Shown: positions 50,852 to 60,865, counted from the first letter of the stretch. The stretch: 64,000 bases of DNA from Stakelama sediminis (GCF_014199335.1 NZ_JACIJI010000005.1:47501-111500); one strand, 5' to 3'. Made by a program: numbers and translations. The notes: a model not told the origin generated them from the sequence alone.

Positions 50852-51988
50852 TCATTTTCCGGCGAGCCGGCCCCCGCGTGTAATTTTAAGGGCTGCGCCG
50901 CGCCATTCAACCGAGCGCGTGACGAAACCGCCTAAAAACAGCGCGAAGGACAGCGTGTCCCGCACCGGAATCAATGCGATCCGGGCGAGCGCGTCGCCAG
51001 TGTCGCGCGCCGTCCGTACCGCGACTATGCCGCGTGCTGCAAGCGCGAACAGCAACGCAACCGTTCCCGGCCATCCCGGTACGCAGATCAGGGAGACGAG
51101 CGCCAGCGCGAGAGGATGGAGGATGATGCTTCCCGCCGCGCCGCCGGGGTCGATCCCGGCAATGGTGGCGTTCCAGCGCAATTCGTGGCGCAGGAGCGCA
51201 CCCGGCGCCTCTTCGGTAAAACAATGGGTGAGCAGCATCGGCGGGATGGCCACCCGCTTTCCGCGCGCCCGAACCGCTGCGCCGATCGCGTGGTCGTCGG
51301 CCAGAATATCGGCAAACGCTTCGAACCCGCCAAGCGCGTTCAGCATTTCGCGGCGCATCGCGATGGTGGAGCCCATACAGGGGTGGCCCATGCCGCTGGC
51401 GATGCCGATCGCGGCGGCGGGAAGAAAATGCAGGTCGGTGCCCAGCGCCGCCAGCCGCGACCAGAAACCGGCATCGCCTCGCCCTCGATACAGGCACGAC
51501 ACCGCTCCGACACCCGGCTGCTCCAGTCCATGATGAAGGGTCGCCAGATAGCTGCGCGGTACCGCCATGTCGCTGTCGCTCAGCACGATCCGGTCGTGCC
51601 GGGCACGGCGCATCAGGTTGATCAGGTTCGAAACCTTGGCATTGCTGCCGTGTACGGTCGGGTCGACCACCAATTCGATATCGGCATCGGGATAGCGCGC
51701 CTTCAGCGCCTCGACCGCCGCAATCGCCGGATCGTCGGCACGCTGTACCCCGCACAGCATTTGCACAGGTGCCGGCCAGTCCTGTTCGATGAAAGTGGCG
51801 AGGTTTTCAAAGAGGCGCGGTTCCGCACCATATAGAGGCTTGAGCAATGTGACGGCAGATGCGTCGAACGGTGCAGCGGTGTGTGGCGCCGTGCGATAGC
51901 GACCGATCAGCATCGCGCCCCAGAGCAGTAATATGCTGCCCGCAATCGCGGCCAGCGACACGCAAACGGCGATAATCTCCAGCGCCAA
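50852..51988 (-). CDS. hpnI: Hopanoid glycosyltransferase
   Basis: A 378-residue GT2-type enzyme with an N-terminal membrane helix (IIAVCVSLAAIAGSILLLWGAML). The donor-site acids are DIELVVDP and VLSDSDMAVPRSYL, the acceptor/base motif ADILADDHAIGAAVRARG follows, and C-terminal membrane helices complete it. HpnI adds GlcNAc to bacteriohopanetetrol. TTG at 51988 is used: GGGAG lies upstream and the frame opens directly on the helix. A longer frame would overlap hpnA on the other strand. Divergent from hpnA. Confidence 0.88.
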   Translation of the reverse strand: MALEIIAVCVSLAAIAGSILLLWGAMLIGRYRTAPHTAAPFDASAVTLLKPLYGAEPRLFENLATFIEQDWPAPVQMLCGVQRADDPAIAAVEALKARYPDADIELVVDPTVHGSNAKVSNLINLMRRARHDRIVLSDSDMAVPRSYLATLHHGLEQPGVGAVSCLYRGRGDAGFWSRLAALGTDLHFLPAAAIGIASGMGHPCMGSTIAMRREMLNALGGFEAFADILADDHAIGAAVRARGKRVAIPPMLLTHCFTEEAPGALLRHELRWNATIAGIDPGGAAGSIILHPLALALVSLICVPGWPGTVALLFALAARGIVAVRTARDTGDALARIALIPVRDTLSFALFLGGFVTRSVEWRGAALKITRGGRLAGK

Positions 51989-52074
51989 TCCCTTGCGACT
52001 CCCCGATCCGGCTACGACCTTTTCCGCACCGCCAAAAATGCCTAAGGGCCCAGTGCGGCGCGTGCGACAAGGGA

Positions 52075-53085
52075 GTGAATAGGCTGACCAGTCTGTCCGA
52101 CAAGGTTTTTCTGACTGGTGCGACCGGCTTTGTCGGCGGTGCAGTGCTGCGCGCGCTGATGCGGCGCGGAACCCGGCCGACAGTGCTGGTTCGCGATACC
52201 AGCCCGCGCACAAACCTGTCGGGCTTTACCGGGCCGGTCGTCACCGGCGATCTGCGCGACCGGGCATCGCTTGAAAAAGCCATGGCGGGGGCGCGGCAGG
52301 TCTTTCATGTTGCCGCAGATTATCGGCTCTGGGCACGTGACCCGGAAGAAATTGTCCGCAACAATATCGCCACCACCCGCAATGTGATGGAAGCGGCGCT
52401 GGCCGCAGGCGTTGAGCGCATCGTCTATACCAGCAGCGTGTCGACGATCCTGCCCGATCCCGATGGCCCCGCCGATGAAGATCGTGCGGCGCAGCCCGAT
52501 CAGGTGATTACCGCCTATAAACGTTCCAAGGTGGAAGCCGAGCGGCTGGTCGAGCGCATGGTCGCCGAACAAAGCCTGCCTGCGGTGATCGTCAATCCCT
52601 CGACACCGGTGGGGCCCGGTGATGTGCGCCCGACCCCGACCGGGCGCATTATCGTCGAGGCCGCGAATGGCCGGATGCCCGCCTATATCGAAAGCGGGCT
52701 GAACGTCGTGCATGTCGATGACGTGGCCGACGGCCATATCGCCGCGCTGGAGCAGGGGCAGTTGGGCGAACGCTATATTCTGGGCGGTGACGATGTGACG
52801 ATGCGCGACCTGTTCGGTGCCATCGCCCGGTTGGCGGGACGCAGGCCGCCGCGTGTGCGCCTGCCCACCGGGCCGCTTTATCCGCTTGCCTGGGTAAATG
52901 AGGGGATTGCGCAGGTGACGGGCAAGGAGCCGTTCCTCACCCGCGATGCGTTGCGGATGGCGAAACACGCGATGTTTTATTCCTCGACAAAGGCAGAGCG
53001 CGATCTGGGTTATCGCCATCGCCCCTATGAAAGCGCGATTGCCGATGCGCTGACATGGTTTCGTGCCGCAGGGAGCGTGCGGTGA
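52075..53085 (+). CDS. hpnA: Hopanoid-associated sugar epimerase
   Basis: A 336-residue extended short-chain dehydrogenase/epimerase. VFLTGATGFVGGAVLRAL is the NAD(P) glycine motif, YTSSVSTILPD and AYKRSKVEAERLV give the Ser-Tyr-Lys triad, and NPSTPVGPGDVRPTPTGRII is the HpnA-type substrate segment. Its exact reaction in hopanoid synthesis is not established. GTG at 52075 follows GGGA. It begins the operon hpnA-B-C-D-E-shc-hpnG, whose genes all overlap or nearly do. Confidence 0.88.
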   Translation: MNRLTSLSDKVFLTGATGFVGGAVLRALMRRGTRPTVLVRDTSPRTNLSGFTGPVVTGDLRDRASLEKAMAGARQVFHVAADYRLWARDPEEIVRNNIATTRNVMEAALAAGVERIVYTSSVSTILPDPDGPADEDRAAQPDQVITAYKRSKVEAERLVERMVAEQSLPAVIVNPSTPVGPGDVRPTPTGRIIVEAANGRMPAYIESGLNVVHVDDVADGHIAALEQGQLGERYILGGDDVTMRDLFGAIARLAGRRPPRVRLPTGPLYPLAWVNEGIAQVTGKEPFLTRDALRMAKHAMFYSSTKAERDLGYRHRPYESAIADALTWFRAAGSVR

Positions 53086-54242
53086 CTGGTGCATTGATCG
53101 AGCTGGCGATTGCCGTGCTGGCATTGCTGATCTGGATCGGGATGCTTGTCGTGCGGGGTGGCTTCTGGCTGGCGCGCGAACGCGATACGTGCGATCTGCC
53201 GCCGGAGCCGACGGACTGGCCGGATGTGGTGGCGGTGGTGCCCGCGCGCGACGAGGCCGATGTTATTGCCCGCGCGATCGGCAGTCTTGCCGCGCAGGAC
53301 TATCCGGGGCGGTTCGGTATCATTCTGGTCGATGATTCGAGCAGCGACGGCACGGCGGATGTGGCGCGGCAGGCGGCGCGCGATGCCGGCGGTCATCCGC
53401 TGGAAATCGTGACCGGGCAACCGCTTCCTTCCGGCTGGACAGGCAAGCTCTGGGCGGTGTCGCAGGGCGTTGCGGCGGCGGGTGGCGGCCCGCACTATCT
53501 CTGGCTCACCGATGCCGATATCGCCCATGCGCCCGATACGCTGCGCAGTCTGGTGGCACGCGCGGAGGCGGGCGGGCTGGTCCTTACCTCGTTGATGGCG
53601 AAACTGCGCTGCGACACTTTTGCCGAACGTGCGCTGATCCCGGCCTTCGTCTTCTTTTTTCAGATGCTCTATCCCTTTGCCCGCGTGAACCGGCCCGGGC
53701 GCATGGCGGCGGCGGCGGGCGGCTGCATGCTCGCCCGGCGCGATGCGCTGGAACGTGCGGGCGGGATTGCGGCGATCCGCGGCGCACTGATCGACGATTG
53801 CACATTCGGCGCGCTGATGAAGCGTGAAGGGCCGATATGGCTGGGCCTGACCGACCGGTCGCGCAGTATTCGTCCGTATGACGGCTGGGGAGAGATTGCC
53901 GCAATGATTTCGCGTTCGGCCTATGCGCAGCTTGGCTATTCGCCCTGGGCGTTGTTGGGTACGCTCATCGGCATGGCGCTGGTCTATCTTGCCCCGCCGG
54001 TGCTGGCTTTTGCGGGCGGCTATCCCTTGATCTGGGGCATGGCACTGGCCGCATGGGTGCTGATGACGATTGCGTTTCAGCCGATGCTGCGATTCTATCA
54101 TCGCTCACCGCTCTGGGGGATTGCCTTGCCGTTGATCGCGGCCTTTTATGCGGGATGCACCTTCCTCTCCGCCTGGCAGCACTGGCGCGGGCGCGGCGGC
54201 ATGTGGAAGGGCAGGGCGCAGGCGGCAAGGGCAGGCGGATGA
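53082..54242 (+). CDS. hpnB: Hopanoid-associated glycosyltransferase
   Basis: A 386-residue membrane-linked GT2 enzyme: N-terminal helix ELAIAVLALLIWIGMLVV, then VVAVVPARDEADVIARAIGSLAAQDYPG and ILVDDSSSDGTADVA (donor Asp). LWLTDADIAHAPDTL and GALIDDCTFGALMKREG follow, and a hydrophobic C-terminus. It matches HpnB by order and length. GTG overlaps the hpnA stop (GTGA). Confidence 0.87.
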   Translation: MTGALIELAIAVLALLIWIGMLVVRGGFWLARERDTCDLPPEPTDWPDVVAVVPARDEADVIARAIGSLAAQDYPGRFGIILVDDSSSDGTADVARQAARDAGGHPLEIVTGQPLPSGWTGKLWAVSQGVAAAGGGPHYLWLTDADIAHAPDTLRSLVARAEAGGLVLTSLMAKLRCDTFAERALIPAFVFFFQMLYPFARVNRPGRMAAAAGGCMLARRDALERAGGIAAIRGALIDDCTFGALMKREGPIWLGLTDRSRSIRPYDGWGEIAAMISRSAYAQLGYSPWALLGTLIGMALVYLAPPVLAFAGGYPLIWGMALAAWVLMTIAFQPMLRFYHRSPLWGIALPLIAAFYAGCTFLSAWQHWRGRGGMWKGRAQAARAGG

Positions 54243-55081
54243 CGGCGGAGGCAGCACAACTCGCATCGGGCAAAGGCCATCGCGACGAGAATTTTCCCGT
54301 TGCGTCGCATCTGGTGAAGCCCGCCTATCGCGCGCCGATCATGGCCTTTTACCGGTTTGCCCGCGCGGCCGATGACGTTGCCGACAATCCGGATGCCGCG
54401 CCGGAGGAAAAGTTGCGCCTGCTCGACGCGATGCGCGAAGGGGTGATGGGGCGCGGCGATAATGAAGAAGCGCTGGCGCTGCATCATGCAATGGCCGAAC
54501 GCGACCTCGACCCCGGCCATGCCTGCGACCTGCTCGATGCCTTCACCCATGACGTGACGATCAACCGCTATGCCGACTGGGGGGAATTGATCGGCTATTG
54601 CCGCCTGTCCGCGATGCCTGTCGGGCGCTATGTGCTCGACGTGCACGGCGAATCGCGCACGCTGTGGCCCGCATCGGATGCACTGTGTGCGGCGCTTCAG
54701 GTCATCAATCATCTGCAGGATTGCGGCAAGGATTATCGGACATTGAACCGCGTCTACATTCCTTCCGAAACGCTCGCGGAAACGGGCGGCCGTATCGAGG
54801 ACCTCGGCGGCGCACAAGCGACGCAGGGTCTGCTTGCGGCGATCCGGCATCTGGCGGCAAAGACGGACGCGCTGCTTGAGCAATCGGCGGGGTTTGCCGC
54901 GTCGATTCGCGATTCCCGGCTGGCAGGCGAAGTGGCGGTGATCCACGGCCTTGCGGTCAGCCTGAACAAACGGCTGCATCGCCGCGACCCGCTCAGCCAG
55001 CGGGTGCATCACACCAGGCCGCAGGCGGCAATGCTGGCGACGGGGGCACTGCTCAAATACTGGCTGCGGTGGCCGCGATGA
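54239..55081 (+). CDS. hpnC: Squalene synthase-like HpnC (hydroxysqualene synthase)
   Basis: A 280-residue prenyl-transfer enzyme. FYRFARAADDVADNPDA (Asp45, Asp46, Asp49) is the first aspartate-rich motif and HLQDCGKDYRTLNRVYIP the second, as in squalene/phytoene synthases. HpnC converts presqualene diphosphate to hydroxysqualene, between HpnD and HpnE. ATG overlaps the hpnB stop. Confidence 0.9.
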   Translation: MTAEAAQLASGKGHRDENFPVASHLVKPAYRAPIMAFYRFARAADDVADNPDAAPEEKLRLLDAMREGVMGRGDNEEALALHHAMAERDLDPGHACDLLDAFTHDVTINRYADWGELIGYCRLSAMPVGRYVLDVHGESRTLWPASDALCAALQVINHLQDCGKDYRTLNRVYIPSETLAETGGRIEDLGGAQATQGLLAAIRHLAAKTDALLEQSAGFAASIRDSRLAGEVAVIHGLAVSLNKRLHRRDPLSQRVHHTRPQAAMLATGALLKYWLRWPR

Positions 55082-55920
55082 AACAGACGCCCTCGCACGC
55101 AATGGACCTGCAACAGGCGGCGCATGGCAGCAGCTTTTATGCCGGGATGCGGGTGCTGCCCAAGCCCCGGCGTGAAGCAATGTACGCGATTTACGGCTTT
55201 TGCCGGGTGGTTGATGATATCGCCGACGATTTGCAGGGCGACCGGGCAGAGCGTGCCGCCCAACTGGCGCAATGGCGGGCGGATATCGCTGCGCTCTACG
55301 CCGGTGGCGATCCGGGACTCGCGAGGATGCTGAAACCGGCGATCGAGCGTTTCGATCTGAAGAAGCCCGATTTCGATGCGATTATCGACGGCATGGCGAT
55401 GGATGTCGCGCGCGATATTCGCTGGCCGCGCGCCGACGAACTCGACCTGTATTGCGACCGGGTGGCGTCGGCAGTCGGGCGGTTGTCGGTGCAGGTGTTC
55501 GGGATGGAGCGGGAGCCCGGTCTGGCGCTCTCGCACCATCTGGGCCGCGCGCTGCAATTCACCAATATCCTGCGCGATATTGACGAGGATGCGGCGATCG
55601 GGCGCGTCTATCTGTCATGGGAAGCGCTGGAGGGTGCGGGCATCGTGCCGATCACGCCGGAGGCAGTGGCGGCCGATCCGCGTATCGACGCTGCCTGCCG
55701 CCCGCTGCTGGCACAGGCCGAAGCGCATTTTCGTGAAGCCGAAGCGATATTGGCGAAGAAGCCGAAGGGCTATCTGATCGCACCCCGGTTGATGGCGGCG
55801 GTCTATGCGAAGCTGTTGCGGCGGATGGCGGCGGCGGGCTGGGCACCGCCGCGCGAGCGCGTGAAGCTCAGCAAGCCTGCCCTGCTGTGGACGCTGGCGC
55901 GGCTGGGGTTGAAGCGTTGA
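55078..55920 (+). CDS. hpnD: Presqualene diphosphate synthase
   Basis: A 280-residue enzyme of the same fold: YGFCRVVDDIADDLQGD (Asp46, Asp47, Asp50) and QFTNILRDIDEDAAIGRVYLSWE are the two magnesium motifs, with SFYAGMRVLPKPRREAMYAIY in front. It condenses two farnesyl diphosphates to presqualene diphosphate. ATG overlaps the hpnC stop. Confidence 0.92.
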   Translation: MKQTPSHAMDLQQAAHGSSFYAGMRVLPKPRREAMYAIYGFCRVVDDIADDLQGDRAERAAQLAQWRADIAALYAGGDPGLARMLKPAIERFDLKKPDFDAIIDGMAMDVARDIRWPRADELDLYCDRVASAVGRLSVQVFGMEREPGLALSHHLGRALQFTNILRDIDEDAAIGRVYLSWEALEGAGIVPITPEAVAADPRIDAACRPLLAQAEAHFREAEAILAKKPKGYLIAPRLMAAVYAKLLRRMAAAGWAPPRERVKLSKPALLWTLARLGLKR

Positions 55921-57170
55921 CCCTGCGCCGGGTGGTGATTGCGGGCGCGGGGATGGCGGGCCTGTCGGCTGCCGTCACGCTGGCGCGAAAGGGCATTGCG
56001 GTGTCGCTGTCCGATTCAGCGGCGCAGGCGGGCGGGCGCTGCCGCTCCTATCACGATCCGCAGCTTGGCCTGACCATCGACAACGGTAATCATCTGGTGC
56101 TGTCGGGTAATGCCGCGGTGGCGCGTTTTCGTGCGGCGATCGGGGCGGATACTCCGCTGGCGGGACCGGATGAGGCACGCTTTGCCTTTCGCGACCTGAG
56201 GAGCGGTGCGCACTGGTCGGTGCGGATCAGCGACGGCCGGCTGCCCTGGTGGATCTTTTCGCGGCGTGCGCGCGTGCCAGGCAGCCGCGTGCGCGACTAT
56301 CTGCCGCTGGTCCGCCTGCTGCGGGGAAGCGATATGCGGATCGACGCCCGGATTGCTGCGAAAGGGCCGGTCTGGGACCGGTTGCTCGAACCCGTGCTGC
56401 TCGCCGCACTCAATACCGATCCGTGTGAGGCATCGGCGGCGCTGGCGGGTGCGGTGCTGCGCGAAAGCGTGGCGAAGGGCGGACAGGCCACCTGTCCACG
56501 GATTGCCGAGCCGACGCTGGCATCGGCCTTTGTCGACCCGGCGACGGCATTTCTCGACCGGCGGGGTCAGCCGGTGCGGCTGGGACGGCGGCTAAAGGCT
56601 ATTCGCTTTGCAGGCGACCGGATAGCAGCGCTCGACTGGGCGGACGGGGCTCAGGATATTGCGCCCAATGAAGCGGTGATCCTTGCCGTGCCGCCCTGGG
56701 TCGCGACTACATTGGTGCCGGAGTTGCGCGCTCCCGACCAGTTTCGCGCCATCGTCAATGCGCATTTCGCGATTGCGCCGCCAAAGGATGCGCCGCCGAT
56801 GCTGGGCCTGCTGGGTGGAACGGCGGAATGGCTGTTTGCCTTCCCCGACCGGATTTCGGTGACGGTCAGTGCTGCCGACCGGCTGGTGGACGTCGACCGG
56901 GAGACGCTGGCGCGGACATTCTGGACGGAAATCTGTGCTGCCTATGGCATCGACACGGCCATGCCGCGCTGGCAGATCGTCAAGGAAAAGCGCGCGACCT
57001 TTGCTGCGACGCCCGCACAGAATGCCAAGCGCCCGCCCGCCGAAACCCGCTGGCGCAACCTGTTTCTGGCAGGCGACTGGACGGATACCGGCCTGCCCGC
57101 CACGATCGAGGGGGCATTGCGTTCCGGCGAAGTCGCGGCGGGGCTGGCGATGCGGGCGCGGCTTGCGTAG
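55917..57170 (+). CDS. hpnE: Hydroxysqualene dehydroxylase
   Basis: A 417-residue flavin amine-oxidase-like protein. RRVVIAGAGMAGLSAAVTLARKG is the FAD motif, GGRCRSYHDPQLGLTIDNGNHLVLSG follows it, and LFLAGDWTDTGLPATIEGALRSGEVAAGL is the C-terminal FAD contact. HpnE reduces hydroxysqualene to squalene. TTG at 55917 overlaps the hpnD stop (TTGA); an in-frame GTG at 55887 would extend into hpnD. Confidence 0.9.
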   Translation: MTLRRVVIAGAGMAGLSAAVTLARKGIAVSLSDSAAQAGGRCRSYHDPQLGLTIDNGNHLVLSGNAAVARFRAAIGADTPLAGPDEARFAFRDLRSGAHWSVRISDGRLPWWIFSRRARVPGSRVRDYLPLVRLLRGSDMRIDARIAAKGPVWDRLLEPVLLAALNTDPCEASAALAGAVLRESVAKGGQATCPRIAEPTLASAFVDPATAFLDRRGQPVRLGRRLKAIRFAGDRIAALDWADGAQDIAPNEAVILAVPPWVATTLVPELRAPDQFRAIVNAHFAIAPPKDAPPMLGLLGGTAEWLFAFPDRISVTVSAADRLVDVDRETLARTFWTEICAAYGIDTAMPRWQIVKEKRATFAATPAQNAKRPPAETRWRNLFLAGDWTDTGLPATIEGALRSGEVAAGLAMRARLA

Positions 57171-57185
57171 GAAGTGCGAACGACC

Positions 57186-59138
57186 ATGGATGCCACGCTG
57201 ACCCAATCCGACCCGAACGCGCTGGATCATGTCGATCGCGCCGTAAACCGTGCCACTGCCGCGCTGGGCAAGGCGCAACGGCCGGACGGGCATTGGGTGT
57301 TCGAACTGGAGGCGGATGCCACCATCCCGTCCGAATATGTGCTGCTGCGCCATTATCTCGGCGAAGCGCGCGATACGGAGCTGGAGGCGAAAATCGCCAC
57401 CTATCTGCGCCGTCGGCAGGGGACGCACGGCGGTTGGCCGCTCTTTCACGACGGGGAATTCGATCTCAGCGCGACGGTGAAGGCCTATTATGCGCTGAAG
57501 ATGATCGGGGACGATGTCGATGCGCCGCATATGCGGCGTGCGCGCGAAGCGGTGCTGGCGGCGGGCGGTGCGGCGGCGAGCAACGTCTTTACCCGTATTC
57601 AGCTTGCCCTGTTCGATGCCGGGCCGTGGGATGCGGTGCCGACCATGCCGCCCGAACTGATCCTGTTGCCGCGCTGGTTTCCGATCCATCTGTCGAAAAT
57701 GTCCTATTGGGCGCGCACGGTGGTCGTACCGCTGTTGGTGCTGGCGGCGAAAAAGCCGGTGGCGCGCAATCCGCTGCGCGTCCGGGTCGACGAACTTTAC
57801 ACGGGCGAAGCGGTGACGCCGGAGCGGCGGGTGGCCGATGAAAAATGGCTCTGGACGATAGGCTTCAACACGCTTGACCGGGTGTTGAAGCGGGTGGACG
57901 GTCTGTGGCCGGAAAAGACCCGCAAACGCGCCATCGATGCCTGTGTGGCTTTTGTCGAGGAACGGCTGAACGGAGAGGACGGGCTGGGTGCCATTTATCC
58001 GGCCATGGCGAATAGTGTGATGATGTTCGACTGCCTAGGCTATGCTGAGGATCATCCTTCGCGTGCGATTGCGCGCAAATCGGTCGAAAAACTGCTCGTG
58101 ATCCATGCGGACGAGGCTTATTGTCAGCCCTGTGTTTCGCCGGTGTGGGATACCGCGCTCGCCGCGCACGCCATGCTGGAAGTGGGTGATGAGACGGCGG
58201 AAAAGCGGGCGGAGGCAGCACTGGACTGGCTTGGCCCGCGCCAGGTGCTGGACGTGAAGGGCGACTGGGCGGAGGAACGGCCCGATATACGGCCCGGCGG
58301 CTGGGCGTTTCAGTATAACAACGCGCACTATCCCGATCTTGACGATACCGCCGTGGTGGTGATGGCGATGGATCGCGCGCGCGCGAAATCCGACGCGGAT
58401 CGCGATGAGGCGATTGCGCGCGGGGCCGAGTGGACGGTCGGCCTGCAATCGCGTGACGGCGGCTGGGGCGCGTTCGATGCCGACAATGCCTATCACTATC
58501 TTAACAACCTGCCCTTTGCCGATCATGGCGCGCTGCTCGACCCGCCGACCGCCGATGTCAGCGCGCGGTGCGTGTCGATGCTGGCGCAGCTTGGCGAGCC
58601 GACCGACAGCGCGCGGATGCAGGCGGCGCTGGGCTGGCTGGAAAAAGCGCAGGAAGCCGATGGAAGCTGGTTCGGGCGCTGGGGCGTCAACTATATCTAC
58701 GGCACCTGGTCGGTGCTTTGTGCGCTGAACGCGGCAGGTGTTGCGCCCGATCATCCGATGGTCGCAAAGGCGGTCGCGTGGCTTAAATCCATCCAGAATC
58801 CGGACGGCGGCTGGGGGGAGGATTGCGACAGCTATGCGCTCGATTATGAGGGCCATCGTCCGGCACCTTCCACTGCGTCGCAGACGGGATGGGCGCTGCT
58901 GGGCCTGATGGCGGCGGGTGAGGTCGATTCCGATTCGGTCGCACGCGGGATCGGCTGGTTGGCCGAACATCAACAGGCGGACGGATTGTGGGGGCAGGAA
59001 TTCTATACCGGCGGCGGTTTTCCGCGCGTCTTTTACCTGCGCTATCACGGCTATCCCAAATATTTCCCGCTCTGGGCGATGGCGCGCTACCGCAACCTTA
59101 AACGTTCCAACACGCGCCGTGTCGCGCACGGCATGTGA
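57186..59138 (+). CDS. shc: Squalene-hopene cyclase
   Basis: A 650-residue class II terpene cyclase. The protonation motif DxDD is DLDD at residues 384-387. Several QW repeats are visible (KAQRPDGHWVFEL, GLQSRDGGWGAFDADN, KSIQNPDGGWGED, EHQQADGLWGQEF). It folds squalene to hopene and diplopterol on the membrane. ATG at 57186 is preferred to GTG 57174. The length equals that of characterised cyclases. Confidence 0.95.
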   Translation: MDATLTQSDPNALDHVDRAVNRATAALGKAQRPDGHWVFELEADATIPSEYVLLRHYLGEARDTELEAKIATYLRRRQGTHGGWPLFHDGEFDLSATVKAYYALKMIGDDVDAPHMRRAREAVLAAGGAAASNVFTRIQLALFDAGPWDAVPTMPPELILLPRWFPIHLSKMSYWARTVVVPLLVLAAKKPVARNPLRVRVDELYTGEAVTPERRVADEKWLWTIGFNTLDRVLKRVDGLWPEKTRKRAIDACVAFVEERLNGEDGLGAIYPAMANSVMMFDCLGYAEDHPSRAIARKSVEKLLVIHADEAYCQPCVSPVWDTALAAHAMLEVGDETAEKRAEAALDWLGPRQVLDVKGDWAEERPDIRPGGWAFQYNNAHYPDLDDTAVVVMAMDRARAKSDADRDEAIARGAEWTVGLQSRDGGWGAFDADNAYHYLNNLPFADHGALLDPPTADVSARCVSMLAQLGEPTDSARMQAALGWLEKAQEADGSWFGRWGVNYIYGTWSVLCALNAAGVAPDHPMVAKAVAWLKSIQNPDGGWGEDCDSYALDYEGHRPAPSTASQTGWALLGLMAAGEVDSDSVARGIGWLAEHQQADGLWGQEFYTGGGFPRVFYLRYHGYPKYFPLWAMARYRNLKRSNTRRVAHGM

Positions 59139-59800
59139 CGCTGATCGTCGCCTGCGGGCTGCTCCGCGAGAAGCGGCTGATCGAAGGGACAGGACGCGAT
59201 ATCGTCGCGGTGGCGGGCGGTGGTGACGGCGCGCGGCTGGCACAGGAACTGCACGCGCTGGCGGTGCAATCCCCCGGTCCGATCGTATCGAGCGGACTGG
59301 CCGGGGCGCTCAATCCGACGCTGCATCCCGGTGATGTAATTATCGACGGCAACCGGAGGCTGATCGAAAAGCTGCTGACGATGCTGCCCTATGCCCGGCG
59401 TGGGGGCGTGATCGGCAGGGACGATGCGGTGGCGGCGCGGGAGGACAAGCGAATCCTGTGGCAGGAAAGCGGGGCTATCGCCGTCGATATGGAAAGCCAT
59501 GTCGCAGCACTGGTGGCGGAGGAGCGCGGGCTGCCCTTCGCGGCGGTCCGCGTGATTTCCGACACGGCGGACGAGACACTGCCCCCCGCCGCGCTGGCGG
59601 GGATGCGGCCCGATGGCGGCATGGCGCTGGGCCGCGTGCTGGCCTCGCTTGCCCGTCATCCTGCGCAACTGCCCGCGCTGATCCGCACCGGGCGGCGCGC
59701 GGGCACTGCGTTCAAACGGTTAGGCGGCGTTTACGACGTGCTTGGACGCCTTGGGATCGGCCGCCTTGATCTTGGCGAGTTCCCGCTCGACATGGGTTGA
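59135..59800 (+). CDS. hpnG: Hopanoid nucleoside phosphorylase
   Basis: A 221-residue protein of the purine nucleoside phosphorylase type: GPIVSSGLAGALNPTLHPGDVII and the catalytic VDMESHVAALVAEERGLPFAAVRVISDTADE. HpnG splits adenosylhopane to a ribosylated hopane, releasing adenine. GTG overlaps the shc stop (GTGA). The last 81 bases run over the 3' end of hpnH on the other strand. Confidence 0.88.
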   Translation: MTLIVACGLLREKRLIEGTGRDIVAVAGGGDGARLAQELHALAVQSPGPIVSSGLAGALNPTLHPGDVIIDGNRRLIEKLLTMLPYARRGGVIGRDDAVAAREDKRILWQESGAIAVDMESHVAALVAEERGLPFAAVRVISDTADETLPPAALAGMRPDGGMALGRVLASLARHPAQLPALIRTGRRAGTAFKRLGGVYDVLGRLGIGRLDLGEFPLDMG

Positions 59801-60865
59801 GAAACTTTCTTCCGCCGGGCGCTGATTGGACAGGTCGATATCGGGCGCCATCGGCCCGTCAGTACGCACGCCCTTGCGTCCCACCTGCATCATTTTCAGC
59901 GGATGGCGGATGGCATCGGTCGCGGCCGTACCCTCAAACCCGCAATGGACCATGCAATCGGCGCATTTTTCATATTTGCCGACGCCGTATTTGTCCCAAT
60001 CGGTCCCTGCCATCAGTTCCTTGAAGGTGGAGACATAGCCCTCGCCGAGCAGGTAGCAGGGCTTCTGCCAGCCGAACACGGTGCGCAGCGGCATCGACCA
60101 GGGCGTGCATTCATAGGTCTGGTTGCCCGCCAGGAAGTCGAGGAACAACGGCGAATTGGTGAAGGTCCATGCCTTGCCGCCGTTCCCGCGGGAAAATACG
60201 TCACGGAAGAAGTTGCGCGTGCGCTCGCGATTGAGGAAATGCTCCTGATCGGCGGCGCGCTCATAGGCATAGCCCGGCGAAATGGTAATCTCCACGCCAC
60301 GTGCTTCCATCTCGTCGAAGAAACCCGCCAGCCGCGCCGGATCGGCACCGTCGAACACGGTGCAATTGACCTGCACCCGGAAGCCCTTGGCCTTGGCCAG
60401 TTCGATCGCTTCGATGGCGATGTCATAGGTGCCGTCCTGATCGACGGCATGGTCGTGCATCTGTTTGTCGCCGTCGAGATGGATCGACCAGGTGAAGAAG
60501 GGCGACGGTTTATACTGGTCGATCTTCTTCTTGAGCAGCAGCGCGTTGGTACACAGGATCACGAACTTCTTCTTCGCGATGAAGCCCTCGACGATGCGCG
60601 GCATTTCCTTGTGCAGCAGTGGCTCGCCACCGGCAATCGACACGGCGGGTGCGCCGCATTCGTCAATCGCCTCCATGCATTGATCATAGGACAGGCGCTG
60701 GTTCAAAATTGCGTCCGGGTAATCGATCTTGCCGCAGCCGGGGCAGGCGAGGTTGCAGCGGAACAGCGGTTCCAGCATCAGTACCAGCGGATATTTGCCG
60801 CCCTTGATATGCTCGCGCAGCGTGTAGCTGCCGATGCGGGCAATTTGGGAAAGCGGAATCGACAT
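59720..60865 (-). CDS. hpnH: Adenosyl-hopene transferase, radical SAM
   Basis: A 381-residue radical SAM enzyme with CNLACPGC (Cys37, Cys41, Cys44) followed by GKIDYPDAILNQRLSYDQCMEAIDECGAPAVSIAGGEPLLHKEMPRIVEGF (split over residues 45-95). HpnH attaches 5'-deoxyadenosine to diploptene, extending the C35 side chain. Three cysteines in CADCMVHCGFEG suggest a C-terminal metal or SPASM-like site. Co-transcribed with ispH (31 bases apart). Confidence 0.93.
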   Translation of the reverse strand: MSIPLSQIARIGSYTLREHIKGGKYPLVLMLEPLFRCNLACPGCGKIDYPDAILNQRLSYDQCMEAIDECGAPAVSIAGGEPLLHKEMPRIVEGFIAKKKFVILCTNALLLKKKIDQYKPSPFFTWSIHLDGDKQMHDHAVDQDGTYDIAIEAIELAKAKGFRVQVNCTVFDGADPARLAGFFDEMEARGVEITISPGYAYERAADQEHFLNRERTRNFFRDVFSRGNGGKAWTFTNSPLFLDFLAGNQTYECTPWSMPLRTVFGWQKPCYLLGEGYVSTFKELMAGTDWDKYGVGKYEKCADCMVHCGFEGTAATDAIRHPLKMMQVGRKGVRTDGPMAPDIDLSNQRPAEESFSTHVERELAKIKAADPKASKHVVNAA

